Source: Burkholderiales bacterium (GTDB lineage: Bacteria > Pseudomonadota > Gammaproteobacteria > Burkholderiales > Casimicrobiaceae). Taken from it: a stretch of 64,000 nucleotides of DNA. Where the stretch lies: assembly GCA_025354165.1 (NCBI GenBank), contig JANXNI010000032.1, positions 186,001 to 250,000 on the forward strand, read 5' to 3'. The notes beneath the pieces were generated by a model. It was not told the origin of the DNA. It saw only the letters and a list, made by a program, of their open reading frames with translations, and ran no database searches. How positions within the stretch are numbered: the first letter of the stretch is position 1; each line of letters begins with the position of its first letter. Of the stretch, positions 17,422 to 25,271 are shown one piece after another. A program made the position numbers and the translations under genes.

Positions 17422-18693
17422 ATGACACCATATTCATCCTCTCTCCTGACTGCGGTTGCTGCGGCGGTCCTGACACTCGCGCTTCCGAGCGTCGCACAAG
17501 CCCCCACCGCCAGCGGCGTCACAACAGTTCCCGGCATGCCGCCGGTGCTCGATGCGACTAACCTTTACAGCGAAACGCGCAGCGGCGTGATGAGTAAGGC
17601 CGTTGAGGGCGCTTTGCCGCGTGTCTACGTGCCCAACCGCAGCGAAAACACGGTCTCCGTGATCGATCCCGCGACGCTCAAAGTCATCGACAAATTCAAG
17701 GTCGGTATCAACCCGCAGCACGTTGTGCCGTCGTGGGACATGAAAACTTTGTGGGTCGCCAATAACGCTGAAGGCCGCACCGATGGCAGCCTGACGCCGG
17801 TCGATCCGAAGACCGGCAAGGCAGGCAGCTCTGTGCCAGTAGATGACCCGTACAACATGTATTGGTCGCCCGACGGCAAGTACGCCATCGTCGTGGCAGA
17901 GGCGTACAAGCGCCTCGACTATCGCAATGCGCAAACGATGAAGCTCGAATACTCCATCCCGACACCACGCTGTGCGGGCATCAACCACGCGGACTTTTCC
18001 ATCGACGGCAAGTTTGCGTTTTTCACCTGCGAATTTAACGGCAGCATCACGAAGATTGATCTCGTGAATCGCAAAGTGGTGAACACCATCTCGCTGTCGC
18101 AATATTTCAACCGTCCCGATGTGCTCGCGACCATCGCAACGCCCGGCAAAAAACCGCGCTACATCCCCGATCCTTCGAAAGATGGCGGCGAAATCTGCAC
18201 CACGCGCGGCATGCCGCAGGACGTGCGCGCCTCGCCCGATGGCAAAACGCTTTATGTGGCCGACATGATGGCCGATGGCGTGCATGTGGTGGACGGCGAG
18301 ACGTTCAAGCAAACCGGCTTCGTCCCGACGGGTGTCGGTGCGCATGGTTTGTATCCCAGTCGTGACGGCAAACTGCTCTACGTCGCCAATCGCGGCGGCA
18401 ACGAAATTCGTGGCAAGCCGCTCGGCAAAGGCAGCGTGTCGGTGATGGATTTTGCGACGGGGAAAATCGTGAAAACCTGGCCGATTCCCGGCGGCGGCAG
18501 CCCGGATATGGGCAACGTCAGCGCGGACGGTGCGCATCTGTGGCTGTCAGGGCGTTATGACAACGTCGTCTATCGCATCAACACAACCAGCGGCGCGGTC
18601 GATCAGATCAAGGTCGGACGCGAGCCGCACGGCCTGACCGTGTGGCCGCAACCGGGGCGGTATTCGCTGGGGCATACCGGGAATATGCGGTAA
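17422..18693 (+). CDS. Exported YncE-like beta-propeller protein
   Basis: A 423-residue protein with a signal peptide (about 26 residues) and repeated YVTN-type blades: RVYVPNRSENTVSVIDPATLKVI, TLYVADMMADGVHVVDGETF and LLYVANRGGNEI. Family members are secreted or periplasmic seven-bladed propellers; some are linked to quinohaemoprotein dehydrogenases or metal handling, but the ligand is generally unknown. The ATG at 17422 is chosen because it begins the signal peptide. It follows the creatininase-like gene by 43 bases and may be co-transcribed. Confidence 0.8.
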   Translation: MTPYSSSLLTAVAAAVLTLALPSVAQAPTASGVTTVPGMPPVLDATNLYSETRSGVMSKAVEGALPRVYVPNRSENTVSVIDPATLKVIDKFKVGINPQHVVPSWDMKTLWVANNAEGRTDGSLTPVDPKTGKAGSSVPVDDPYNMYWSPDGKYAIVVAEAYKRLDYRNAQTMKLEYSIPTPRCAGINHADFSIDGKFAFFTCEFNGSITKIDLVNRKVVNTISLSQYFNRPDVLATIATPGKKPRYIPDPSKDGGEICTTRGMPQDVRASPDGKTLYVADMMADGVHVVDGETFKQTGFVPTGVGAHGLYPSRDGKLLYVANRGGNEIRGKPLGKGSVSVMDFATGKIVKTWPIPGGGSPDMGNVSADGAHLWLSGRYDNVVYRINTTSGAVDQIKVGREPHGLTVWPQPGRYSLGHTGNMR

Positions 18694-18704
18694 GGAAGGC
18701 CGAT

Positions 18705-18764
18705 GTCGGAGCGGCGAAAGCCGCGAATCTCTGCTGATGATTTCGCGGCTTGCGCCGCACCTAC
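18705..18764. repeat. REPIN-like element, copy 3
   Basis: Left arm GTCGGAGCGGCGAAAGCCGC (from 18705) and right arm GATTTCGCGGCTTGCGCCGC (from 18738) are imperfect reverse complements. It follows the beta-propeller gene and precedes hairpin element R2. Confidence 0.75.
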
Positions 18765-18790
18765 AGGCTCGCGTTTTTAACCCACTTTTC

Positions 18791-18919
18791 GTGAGTAGCT
18801 TTTACGTAGAAGCTTTATCACATTGGGGCTAAGCCCCTAAAACACTATTTCTCGACTTTAGTAATTATTGCGCGTCAGCCCATGTGCAACAAGGGTTATA
18901 CGCAAAAGCTGTTACTCAC
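18791..18919 (+). repeat. AGCTTTT hairpin element R2
   Basis: The outermost arms GTGAGTA/TACTCAC are perfect complements. Inside them lie GCTTTTACGTA and TACGCAAAAGC, then CACATTGGGGCT pairing with AGCCCATGTG, with TCTCGACTTTAG near the centre. The different but still complementary outer arms compared with R3 are evidence for a conserved fold. It ends 14 bases before the next gene. Confidence 0.75.
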
Positions 18920-18933
18920 TCACAAGGTTCACT

Positions 18934-19527
18934 GTGCAATTCAAGATGTCTGAAAAATCCCTCTTCGCGGTGCTTTTGCGCTCGCCGTGGTGGGTGAGTT
19001 TTACCGTGGCGATTGTGGTGGGTGTTGCCGGTTTCATGCTGCTGCCGGATCGCTTCAAGACCGTTGGCGCATTGTCCGGTTTGCCGTTCGTGGTGATCGG
19101 TTCGATGGCGTTTTGGCGGCAAATGCGCGCGCCGAATCCGGCTCGGATTGAGGCCACGTTGCAGGCACTGGCGGCGCTGTCAAGCCGTGATTTTTTGCAC
19201 GCACTGGAAGCAGGTTATCGGGATGAAGGTTACGCCGTGGCGCGCATTGGCCTCGATGGCGCGGACTTGTCGATCAGCAAGGCCGGGCGCACGTCGCTGG
19301 TGAGTTGCAAGCGCTGGAAAGCCGCGACGCACGGTGTTGAGCCGCTGCGCGAACTCAACACCGCGATCACGAAGCTTGACGCCAATCAGGGCATCTACGT
19401 GGCGGTGAACGCGCTCTCGGATGCTGCGACGACCTACGCCTCGAAGAACAGCATCCGCCTGTTGCCGGGCAACGCGCTGGCGCTGCTCACGCGCGACCAC
19501 CTCTCGCCCGCCAAGCAGCGCGCGTAA
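18934..19527 (+). CDS. Membrane-anchored Mrr-like restriction endonuclease-fold protein
   Basis: A 197-residue protein with two N-terminal hydrophobic segments (about 15-35 and 45-62) and an Mrr_cat-like domain (about 75-185). Catalytic-region landmarks are the Asp-rich LDGADLSISKAG strand followed by LVSCKRWKA; the usual QxK reads SCK, so the Gln is replaced while the Lys is kept. I chose the GTG at 18934 since AAGG lies about seven bases upstream; an ATG four codons later is the alternative. A membrane-bound nuclease role, or a non-catalytic descendant, is inferred. Confidence 0.7.
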   Translation: MQFKMSEKSLFAVLLRSPWWVSFTVAIVVGVAGFMLLPDRFKTVGALSGLPFVVIGSMAFWRQMRAPNPARIEATLQALAALSSRDFLHALEAGYRDEGYAVARIGLDGADLSISKAGRTSLVSCKRWKAATHGVEPLRELNTAITKLDANQGIYVAVNALSDAATTYASKNSIRLLPGNALALLTRDHLSPAKQRA

Positions 19528-19539
19528 TCGCAAACCTGG

Positions 19540-20610
19540 CTAGGGCTGGAGCACGACGCGCCCGACCACGCGACCGTTAATCAAGTCATCCAGCGCCTCA
19601 TTAACCGACGCCATCGGCCGCCTATCGAGCGGGATCTGCGGCAACCTCTGGCGCTGCGCCAGCGCGACCAGCTCGCGCAAATCGTTTAGACCGCCCACAT
19701 ACGACCCGGTGATCGTGATCGATTTGAGGGCGAACATCGGCAGCGGCATTTTGAATTCGCCACCAAACAAACCGACGATTACAACTAGCCCCGTGCGCCG
19801 CACCAGGTTCACCGCGAGCGATGAACTGGATTCCGCGCCAACAAAGTCAATCGCCGCGGCGATGTTGCCAGCGCAGGTTTTGCTAATGGTTTTCAAAGCG
19901 TCGGCCATGCCGGGGTCGAATGCCAGCGACGCTCCGTGTGCGAGTGCGGCTTCCCGTTTCGCCGGGTCAGGATCAATCGCGACGATCTTCGCTTTTGATG
20001 TTGCGGATAGCAACGCCACGCCCGTCATGCCCACGCCGCCGCAACCGATGATCGCCACGTAGTCGTCCGCGCCAAGCGCTGGCAATTTGCGAATAGCGCC
20101 CAGCGCTGTGATGCCCGCGCAGGCGAACGTCGCGGCACGCGCAGGCTCCAGCGTGCCAATCGGCACCAGATACCGCTCATGCGAAATGCGCAGCACGTCG
20201 GCATATCCGCCCGGCACCTGAATGCCCAGATTGCGTGCGGCTTTTCCGCATAAATGCTCGTCGCCCTGCACGCACACGGCGCACGCGCCGCAGCCGAGCC
20301 ACGGATACGCGACGACCTGCATACCCACCGAAACATCCTTCACATCGGGTCCAATCTCAACCACTTCACCGACAATTTCGTGTCCCATCGTCACCGGCAG
20401 TCTGACGCCGGAGCGCTCCAGCGAAGAGAGTTTGCCGCCGCCCATATCGAACCCGCCTTCGCGGATATGAACGTCAGAATGGCACATACCGCAATGTGTA
20501 ATCCGCAAAGTGACTTCGTGCCCCGTTGCCGGTGCCAGCGCGTCCTCCTGCTCCTGCAAAGCGCCGCCCCACGCGTTGAATGCCCAACGGTGCGCGCAGT
20601 GGTATTTCAT
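19540..20610 (-). CDS. Zinc-dependent alcohol dehydrogenase
   Basis: A 356-residue medium-chain dehydrogenase. Catalytic zinc ligands are the Cys in HCGMCHSD and the His in MGHEIVGE; the structural zinc Cys cluster is GCGACAVCVQGDEHLC; the nucleotide loop is IIGCGGVGMTG. It should oxidise alcohols or reduce aldehydes with NAD(P). I chose ATG 20610 because AAGGGAG lies about seven bases upstream and family members start with this sequence; the frame runs 28 codons further. It is convergent with the Mrr-like gene and transcribed alone. Confidence 0.88.
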   Translation of the reverse strand: MKYHCAHRWAFNAWGGALQEQEDALAPATGHEVTLRITHCGMCHSDVHIREGGFDMGGGKLSSLERSGVRLPVTMGHEIVGEVVEIGPDVKDVSVGMQVVAYPWLGCGACAVCVQGDEHLCGKAARNLGIQVPGGYADVLRISHERYLVPIGTLEPARAATFACAGITALGAIRKLPALGADDYVAIIGCGGVGMTGVALLSATSKAKIVAIDPDPAKREAALAHGASLAFDPGMADALKTISKTCAGNIAAAIDFVGAESSSSLAVNLVRRTGLVVIVGLFGGEFKMPLPMFALKSITITGSYVGGLNDLRELVALAQRQRLPQIPLDRRPMASVNEALDDLINGRVVGRVVLQP

Positions 20611-20737
20611 GCCGTACTCCCTTTTCGAATAAGTTGTATTGCCGTCATTCTGGCGCGCACGATTTGAGTGAGCACTCTTTTTGTTTTTTGTCATACGATG
20701 CTAGCGCAGGGCAAAGCGCAAACGCTAAGATGCGCAC

Positions 20738-21502
20738 ATGAAGAAACACCTCACTATTCTCACCGGTGCATCGCGCGGCATGGGTCTTGGCATGGCGCTA
20801 CAGCGCCTGCAACCCGGTCACAAGCTGCTCTGCATTTCGCGCAAAACTAATGATGCGCTCACGGCTCAGGCCGAGAAAACAGCAGATGCCACTCTAGAAC
20901 AATGGCCACTTGATCTAGCCGAAGGAGCGCCAGTGAGCGCCAAGCTCAAAGCCTGGCTGCAAGCGCTGGACGGTAGCCAGTTTGCCAGCGCGACGCTGAT
21001 CAACAACGCCGCCGCGTTACCGAAAATTTCATCGCTGACGGCTGCCGATTGCGACGACATCGCGCAGGCGATGCGCGTCAATCTCGAAACTCCGATGCAG
21101 CTCACGGCTGCGTTTCTGAACGCCACAAACGACTGGCCCAGTGAGCGCAAAGTGCTTAATATTTCATCAGGTAATGGCCGTCGCGCAATGGCTTCGCAGT
21201 CGATCTATAGCGCGGCAAAAGCGGGCATGGATCACTACACGCGCTGCGTTGCGCTGGAGGAAGCGGCCCGCCCGAACGGCGCAAAGCTCTGTTCGCTGGC
21301 CCCCGGCATCATCGACACAGAGATGCAGACGCACCTGCGCAACACCGATCCGGCGGATTTTCCGAGCCACGCGACGTTTGTTTCATTCAAGGAAAACGGC
21401 GATCTGCTCACGCCAGAAGCCGCCGCAAAACGCGTGCTCGACTATCTGGCACGCGCCGATTTCGGCAGCAATCCGGTGGGCGATGTGCGCGATCCGGCAT
21501 GA
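20738..21502 (+). CDS. Short-chain dehydrogenase/reductase
   Basis: A 254-residue SDR with the cofactor loop TGASRGMGLG, the NNAA motif and the catalytic Ser-Tyr-Lys set (NISSGNG, YSAAKAG). Spacing and overall sequence resemble sepiapterin-reductase-like or benzil-reductase-like SDRs, but the substrate cannot be inferred. It is followed 21 bases later by an exonuclease gene. Confidence 0.85.
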   Translation: MKKHLTILTGASRGMGLGMALQRLQPGHKLLCISRKTNDALTAQAEKTADATLEQWPLDLAEGAPVSAKLKAWLQALDGSQFASATLINNAAALPKISSLTAADCDDIAQAMRVNLETPMQLTAAFLNATNDWPSERKVLNISSGNGRRAMASQSIYSAAKAGMDHYTRCVALEEAARPNGAKLCSLAPGIIDTEMQTHLRNTDPADFPSHATFVSFKENGDLLTPEAAAKRVLDYLARADFGSNPVGDVRDPA

Positions 21503-21523
21503 CGCGGACTTGACCCGGCGTTC

Positions 21524-22198
21524 ATGAGTTCGCCCCGCCTCACCGCGCCGTCTAAGGAGGACACCGAGCTGCTGCCGCAGTTCGTCGGTCTCACGCTTGA
21601 GCAGATCGCAGTGCCCGCTACGCCTGCGGACATCGCGCGTGCGGTTGATCACCTGCTGTCGCAGCGCTTCGTCGGTTTCGACACTGAATCGAAGCCCACG
21701 TTTGCCAGGGGCGAGGCCGCGAGCGGCCCGCACGTCGTGCAATTTGCCACGCTCAATCGTGGGTACATTTTTCAGGTGCGGCAGGGAGAAGCACGCGATT
21801 ATTCGCGCGACGCACTGGCCGAGCTGCTGCAATCGCAAACGATGGTTAAAGTCGGCTTCGGACTGAAATCGGATCGCGGTCATATCCAGCGCAAACTCGG
21901 CGCACAACCGCGCGCAATCCTTGATCTCACCACGTATTTCAAACAACAGGGCTATCGCAACGAGGTCGGCGTGCGCGGCGCGGTGGCGATGGTGCTGCAA
22001 GCACGCTTCCAGAAATCAAAGCGCGTGAGTACGTCGAACTGGGCGAACGAGCATCTCAGCGACAGCCAGCTGCTCTATGCGGCGAACGACGCCTACGGCG
22101 CGATCTGCGTGCTGGCCGCGATGAAGGTTCCGGAGAATGAATGGCCCATCATTGGCGTGGATGACGAGACTGACGAAGCGGTCGGCCCACCGAGCTAA
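21524..22198 (+). CDS. RNase D-like 3'-5' exonuclease domain protein
   Basis: A 224-residue DEDDy-type exonuclease. Exo I is VGFDTESKP, Exo II is KVGFGLKSDRGHIQ, and Exo III is QLLYAANDAYGA with Tyr and Asp in place. It lacks the HRDC domain of full RNase D, so it is a single-domain homologue acting on RNA or DNA 3' ends. Its stop overlaps by four bases the stop of the convergent DUF2007 gene. Confidence 0.85.
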   Translation: MSSPRLTAPSKEDTELLPQFVGLTLEQIAVPATPADIARAVDHLLSQRFVGFDTESKPTFARGEAASGPHVVQFATLNRGYIFQVRQGEARDYSRDALAELLQSQTMVKVGFGLKSDRGHIQRKLGAQPRAILDLTTYFKQQGYRNEVGVRGAVAMVLQARFQKSKRVSTSNWANEHLSDSQLLYAANDAYGAICVLAAMKVPENEWPIIGVDDETDEAVGPPS

Positions 22199-22497
22199 AC
22201 CGGCATCATCGCGCCGCATTTCCAGCACTGCTCAAACCCACCTTCAACAAGTTCACCGCACACGCAGCGCCAGCGTCGCTGAGGGACGTTTTGCAGCGCG
22301 TGCAACACCTCTCTCGCGCGCGCTTCCTGGCTCGGCTCCGTCAGCCAGATTTCTGGCAGGCATTGATCCGGCGGCAAATCGCCAACACCACCGGTCAGAA
22401 ACGTCCGCTGCAAGCTGATGTGGATGCCTTCGCGTTCAAGCGCGTCACCCCACAAGGTGGCGATGGCAAGATTGGGGGCTTGGGTGAGGCGCAGCAT
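22195..22497 (-). CDS. DUF2007 protein with zinc-finger tail
   Basis: A 100-residue protein. The first 70 residues match DUF2007 (ALEREGIHISLQRTF, PEIWLTEPSQEARAREVL), a small PII-like signal-transducing fold. The C-terminal 25 residues carry WRCVCGELVEGGFEQCWKCG, a four-Cys RanBP2-like zinc finger. This domain pair is common, and a sensory role is assumed but unproven. It overlaps the end of the exonuclease gene tail to tail. Confidence 0.75.
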   Translation of the reverse strand: MLRLTQAPNLAIATLWGDALEREGIHISLQRTFLTGGVGDLPPDQCLPEIWLTEPSQEARAREVLHALQNVPQRRWRCVCGELVEGGFEQCWKCGAMMPV

Positions 22498-22639
22498 CGC
22501 ATCTGAGCATAGCCGACTGTGGCCGCAATTTCAGTAGCTTTCCTCCGAATCGCGTTGGCGCGAAGCAATCCGACAGTATTCGCTCGCATAATGTGGCGCA
22601 TGAGGGCGAGCCGTCGCCCGCCAAAGGAGGATAAATTTC

Positions 22640-23611
22640 ATGAAACGTCGTACATTCCTGCAAGCCACCGCCGGGGCGGCATTGGTCCCCGGCGCGCTGT
22701 TCGCGCAGGACAAATATCCGAGCAAACCGATCACGCTTATTTGTCCCTATGGCGCTGGCGGTAGCGCCGACAGCCGCTCGCGGCAAATCGGCAAACTCGT
22801 AGGTCAGATGCTGGGGCAGCCGATCATTATTGACAACAAGCCAGGTGCCGGTGGCAACATCGGCACCGAGGCCATTGCCAAAGCCAAGCCCGACGGCTAC
22901 ACCATCGGCATGGGTAACTTCGCGCCGCTGGCCGTGAACCATGCGCTGTTCAAAAAGCTCAATTTCGACCCGATCAACGACCTCGTGCCGATCATCCTGA
23001 TCGAGCGCGGGCCACTCTTGCTGACGGTGCGAGCCGATTCGCCTTTCAAGACTGTGGCAGACATTGTGAAAGCGGCGAAAGCCGCTCCGGGCAAACTTTC
23101 ATATGCCTCTGGTGGCATCGGTGGTACCCATCATCTCAGCGGTGCGCTGTTTGAACATCTGGCCGGGATCGAGATGATTCATGCCCCGTACAAGAGCGGT
23201 TCCGCCGCTGCCACGGACCTGCTGGGTGGTCAGGTGCAAATGATGTTTGAGCAGATGTATGTCGCCGTGCCTGGCGTTCAGGCCGGAAAAACGCGTGCGA
23301 TTGCCGTCACCAGCAAAATGCGTTCGCCCATCCTGCCGAACGTACCAACGATGGCGGAGTCAGGCTTTCCAACCTTCGAAGTGCTCAACTGGCAGGGGCT
23401 CGTGGGCCCAAAAGGCATGCCAGCCGATCTTGTCAAACTGTTCAACGCCTCGGCTAACAAGGCGCTCCAGGACGAAGGTCTGCGTAAAACGATGCTTTCT
23501 CAAGGTAACGAAATCGCGGGTGGCACGCCCGAGCAGTTCGCGGCGTTGATCAAGGCGGAGATGCCGCGCTGGGGCAAAGTCGTGAAGGACGCGAAGATCG
23601 AGCCGGAATAG
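22640..23611 (+). CDS. Bug/TctC-family tripartite tricarboxylate transporter binding protein
   Basis: A 323-residue periplasmic binding protein of the Bug family: YPSKPITLICPYGAGGSADSRSR at the mature N terminus, IIDNKPGAGGNIGTEAIAKAKPDGYT, and the GGTHHLSGALFEHLAGI block. The signal peptide begins MKRRTFLQA, a twin-arginine motif, so Tat export is likely. AAAGGAGG precedes the ATG. No TctA/TctB membrane genes adjoin it, so it is an orphan receptor of the type that is greatly expanded in Burkholderiales. The ligand is unknown. Confidence 0.9.
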   Translation: MKRRTFLQATAGAALVPGALFAQDKYPSKPITLICPYGAGGSADSRSRQIGKLVGQMLGQPIIIDNKPGAGGNIGTEAIAKAKPDGYTIGMGNFAPLAVNHALFKKLNFDPINDLVPIILIERGPLLLTVRADSPFKTVADIVKAAKAAPGKLSYASGGIGGTHHLSGALFEHLAGIEMIHAPYKSGSAAATDLLGGQVQMMFEQMYVAVPGVQAGKTRAIAVTSKMRSPILPNVPTMAESGFPTFEVLNWQGLVGPKGMPADLVKLFNASANKALQDEGLRKTMLSQGNEIAGGTPEQFAALIKAEMPRWGKVVKDAKIEPE

Positions 23612-23652
23612 GCGACTGCGGTTTTTACCGCAGTTGTTTCAACAGATAAAAA

Positions 23653-23676
23653 GCGGGCCTTGCGGCCCGTTTTATT
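23653..23676 (+). terminator. Rho-independent terminator after the Bug gene
   Basis: CGGGCC/GGCCCG stem with a TTGC loop, followed by TTTTATTT. It ends the single-gene Bug transcript. Confidence 0.8.
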
Positions 23677-23685
23677 TGTGTCGCA

Positions 23686-23750
23686 GTAAGAGCGGCGAAA
23701 GCCGCGAAGGTTCTTACTGGCGAGTTTTTCGCGGCTTTCGCCGCTCCTAC
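23686..23750. repeat. REPIN-like element, copy 4
   Basis: Arms GTAAGAGCGGCGAAAGCCGC (from 23686) and TTCGCGGCTTTCGCCGCTCC (from 23728) are nearly perfect complements; this is the best-preserved of the four copies. It lies between the convergent Bug and ModA-like genes. Confidence 0.85.
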
Positions 23751-23761
23751 AAGACGAAAGA

Positions 23762-24574
23762 CTACTTCTGTGTCATCGGCTCCAGCCCGCTCTTGCTGAT
23801 GATCGGCGCGGCGGTGGTCGATGTGAAGAATTTGATCAGCGCGCGTGCCGCTTCCGGCTCTTTTGCGCCCACAACAATTCCCGCCGAGAAGAACGCCGTT
23901 TGCTGTACTTCCGGCGGCAACGGGCCGACGTAGTCGATGCCGGCAATCGGGATAAGTTCGCTTACCTGCTGCAATCCCAGCTCAGCGTCGCCACGTGCGA
24001 CGATGGTACCAACGCGCTCACTCAGGATTCGCTTGCTCTTCGGCAATACCTGCTCTGCGATGCCCATTTTTTGCAGCATTTCAGTGGAAAAATAAGTGCC
24101 GCTGGCACTCGCCGAATACGCGATGGATTTCGCATCAAGCAGCGTCTTGCGGAGATTTTCCATCGTGCTGATATCTGGTTTCGGTGCACCGGAGCGAACG
24201 GCAAATCCAATCGCCGAGCGCACCAGATCGACGCGGCTGCCGGGCACTACTTTGCCCTTCTTGATCAAATCATCGAGCGCAGGGCCAGCCATAATCACGA
24301 TGTCCGCCGCTTCCCCGCGTTCAAGTCGCACCGGAATCGCATCGGGCGCGTTGCCCATCGACGCGCCGTAGGCGGAGAGAACTTTGTGCCCGGTCTCTTT
24401 CTCGAACATCGGCACCAGTTCTTTGTACGGCGCTGTGAATGCACCCGAGGTCATGACGCGAATCTCCGCACTGCGCATAACAGGCGGCTGCAATGCACAC
24501 GAACCGAGCAGCAGGCTGACACCTGCGGCCATTAGCAATGTGCGGCGCTTAACGAAAATCGTGAACGGCTTCAA
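23762..24574 (-). CDS. ModA-like periplasmic binding lipoprotein
   Basis: A 270-residue molybdate-binding-protein-family receptor. The leader has KRRTLLMAAG and a lipobox LLGSC at about residue 26. Fold landmarks include VMTSGAFTAPYKELVPMFEKETGHKV, RGEAADIVIMAG and the VARGDAELGLQQVSEL block. No modB/modC lie beside it, so it is an orphan and may bind an anion other than molybdate. The start codon is TTG at 24574, supported by AAAGGGGAG eight bases upstream. Confidence 0.8.
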   Translation of the reverse strand: MKPFTIFVKRRTLLMAAGVSLLLGSCALQPPVMRSAEIRVMTSGAFTAPYKELVPMFEKETGHKVLSAYGASMGNAPDAIPVRLERGEAADIVIMAGPALDDLIKKGKVVPGSRVDLVRSAIGFAVRSGAPKPDISTMENLRKTLLDAKSIAYSASASGTYFSTEMLQKMGIAEQVLPKSKRILSERVGTIVARGDAELGLQQVSELIPIAGIDYVGPLPPEVQQTAFFSAGIVVGAKEPEAARALIKFFTSTTAAPIISKSGLEPMTQK

Positions 24575-24670
24575 GATGAGTTCTCCCCTTTGATTTGACG
24601 TGGCAGTGACGGCCCCGATGCTAAGCCGAAACGCTGGCGAACAACTGTCGACCTCGCGTGTAACGGTGTG

Positions 24671-25171
24671 CTACGTCGGAGACGTCAATTCCAGCTGAGT
24701 CAAATACAAACGCAGATCAAATTCCAGCTGCGCGTAGTCTGGCTCCATATGTCGGCAAAGTTGGTAGAAAGCCTTGTTGTGCTCGCGTTCTTTCAGATGT
24801 GCCAGCTCATGCACCACAATCATTTTCAGGAAGGCGGCAGGCGCGTCGATGAACACGCTCGCAATACGAATCTCGCGTTTGGCGACGAGCTTTGCTCCTT
24901 GCAGGCGAGATATTTGCGTGTGCGTTCCGAGCGCGTGCCGCATCACCTGTAACTTGTTATCAAACACCACTTTAGAAGGCGTGATTGCGCTCTTTATGTG
25001 CTCTGATTTAAGCGATAGCGTGTAGTCGCGCAACGCTGCGTCGGTTCGAACGGTATTCGCCTCGGGGTAGCGCTTTTGCAGCACGTCAAACACGCGGTTT
25101 TCGGCGATGAGCGCACGCACTTGCGCTAGCAGCGGCTCGGGGTATCCAGTCAGGTATTTCAGTTTATTCAC
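24671..25171 (-). CDS. YgjP-like metallopeptidase-fold protein (DUF45)
   Basis: A 166-residue protein with the zinc motif VVHELAHLKEREHNKAFYQLCRHMEPDY near the C terminus, typical of YgjP/DUF45 (WLM-like) proteins. The His-Glu-x-x-His and the third ligand His further on are all present, so a metal site should form. The GTG at 25171 is chosen because it has an upstream GGAG and gives the usual length; the frame is open for 18 more codons. It is divergent from ycaO. Cellular function of the family is unsettled. Confidence 0.75.
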   Translation of the reverse strand: MNKLKYLTGYPEPLLAQVRALIAENRVFDVLQKRYPEANTVRTDAALRDYTLSLKSEHIKSAITPSKVVFDNKLQVMRHALGTHTQISRLQGAKLVAKREIRIASVFIDAPAAFLKMIVVHELAHLKEREHNKAFYQLCRHMEPDYAQLEFDLRLYLTQLELTSPT

Positions 25172-25271
25172 GGTCGATATTCTCCGCCAGCGTGCTACGA
25201 CACATAAAATTACCCTTTCGAACATTTCCCTCGACGTGCGACTCCATCGCTATTCGTCGCACAACGCTCCC

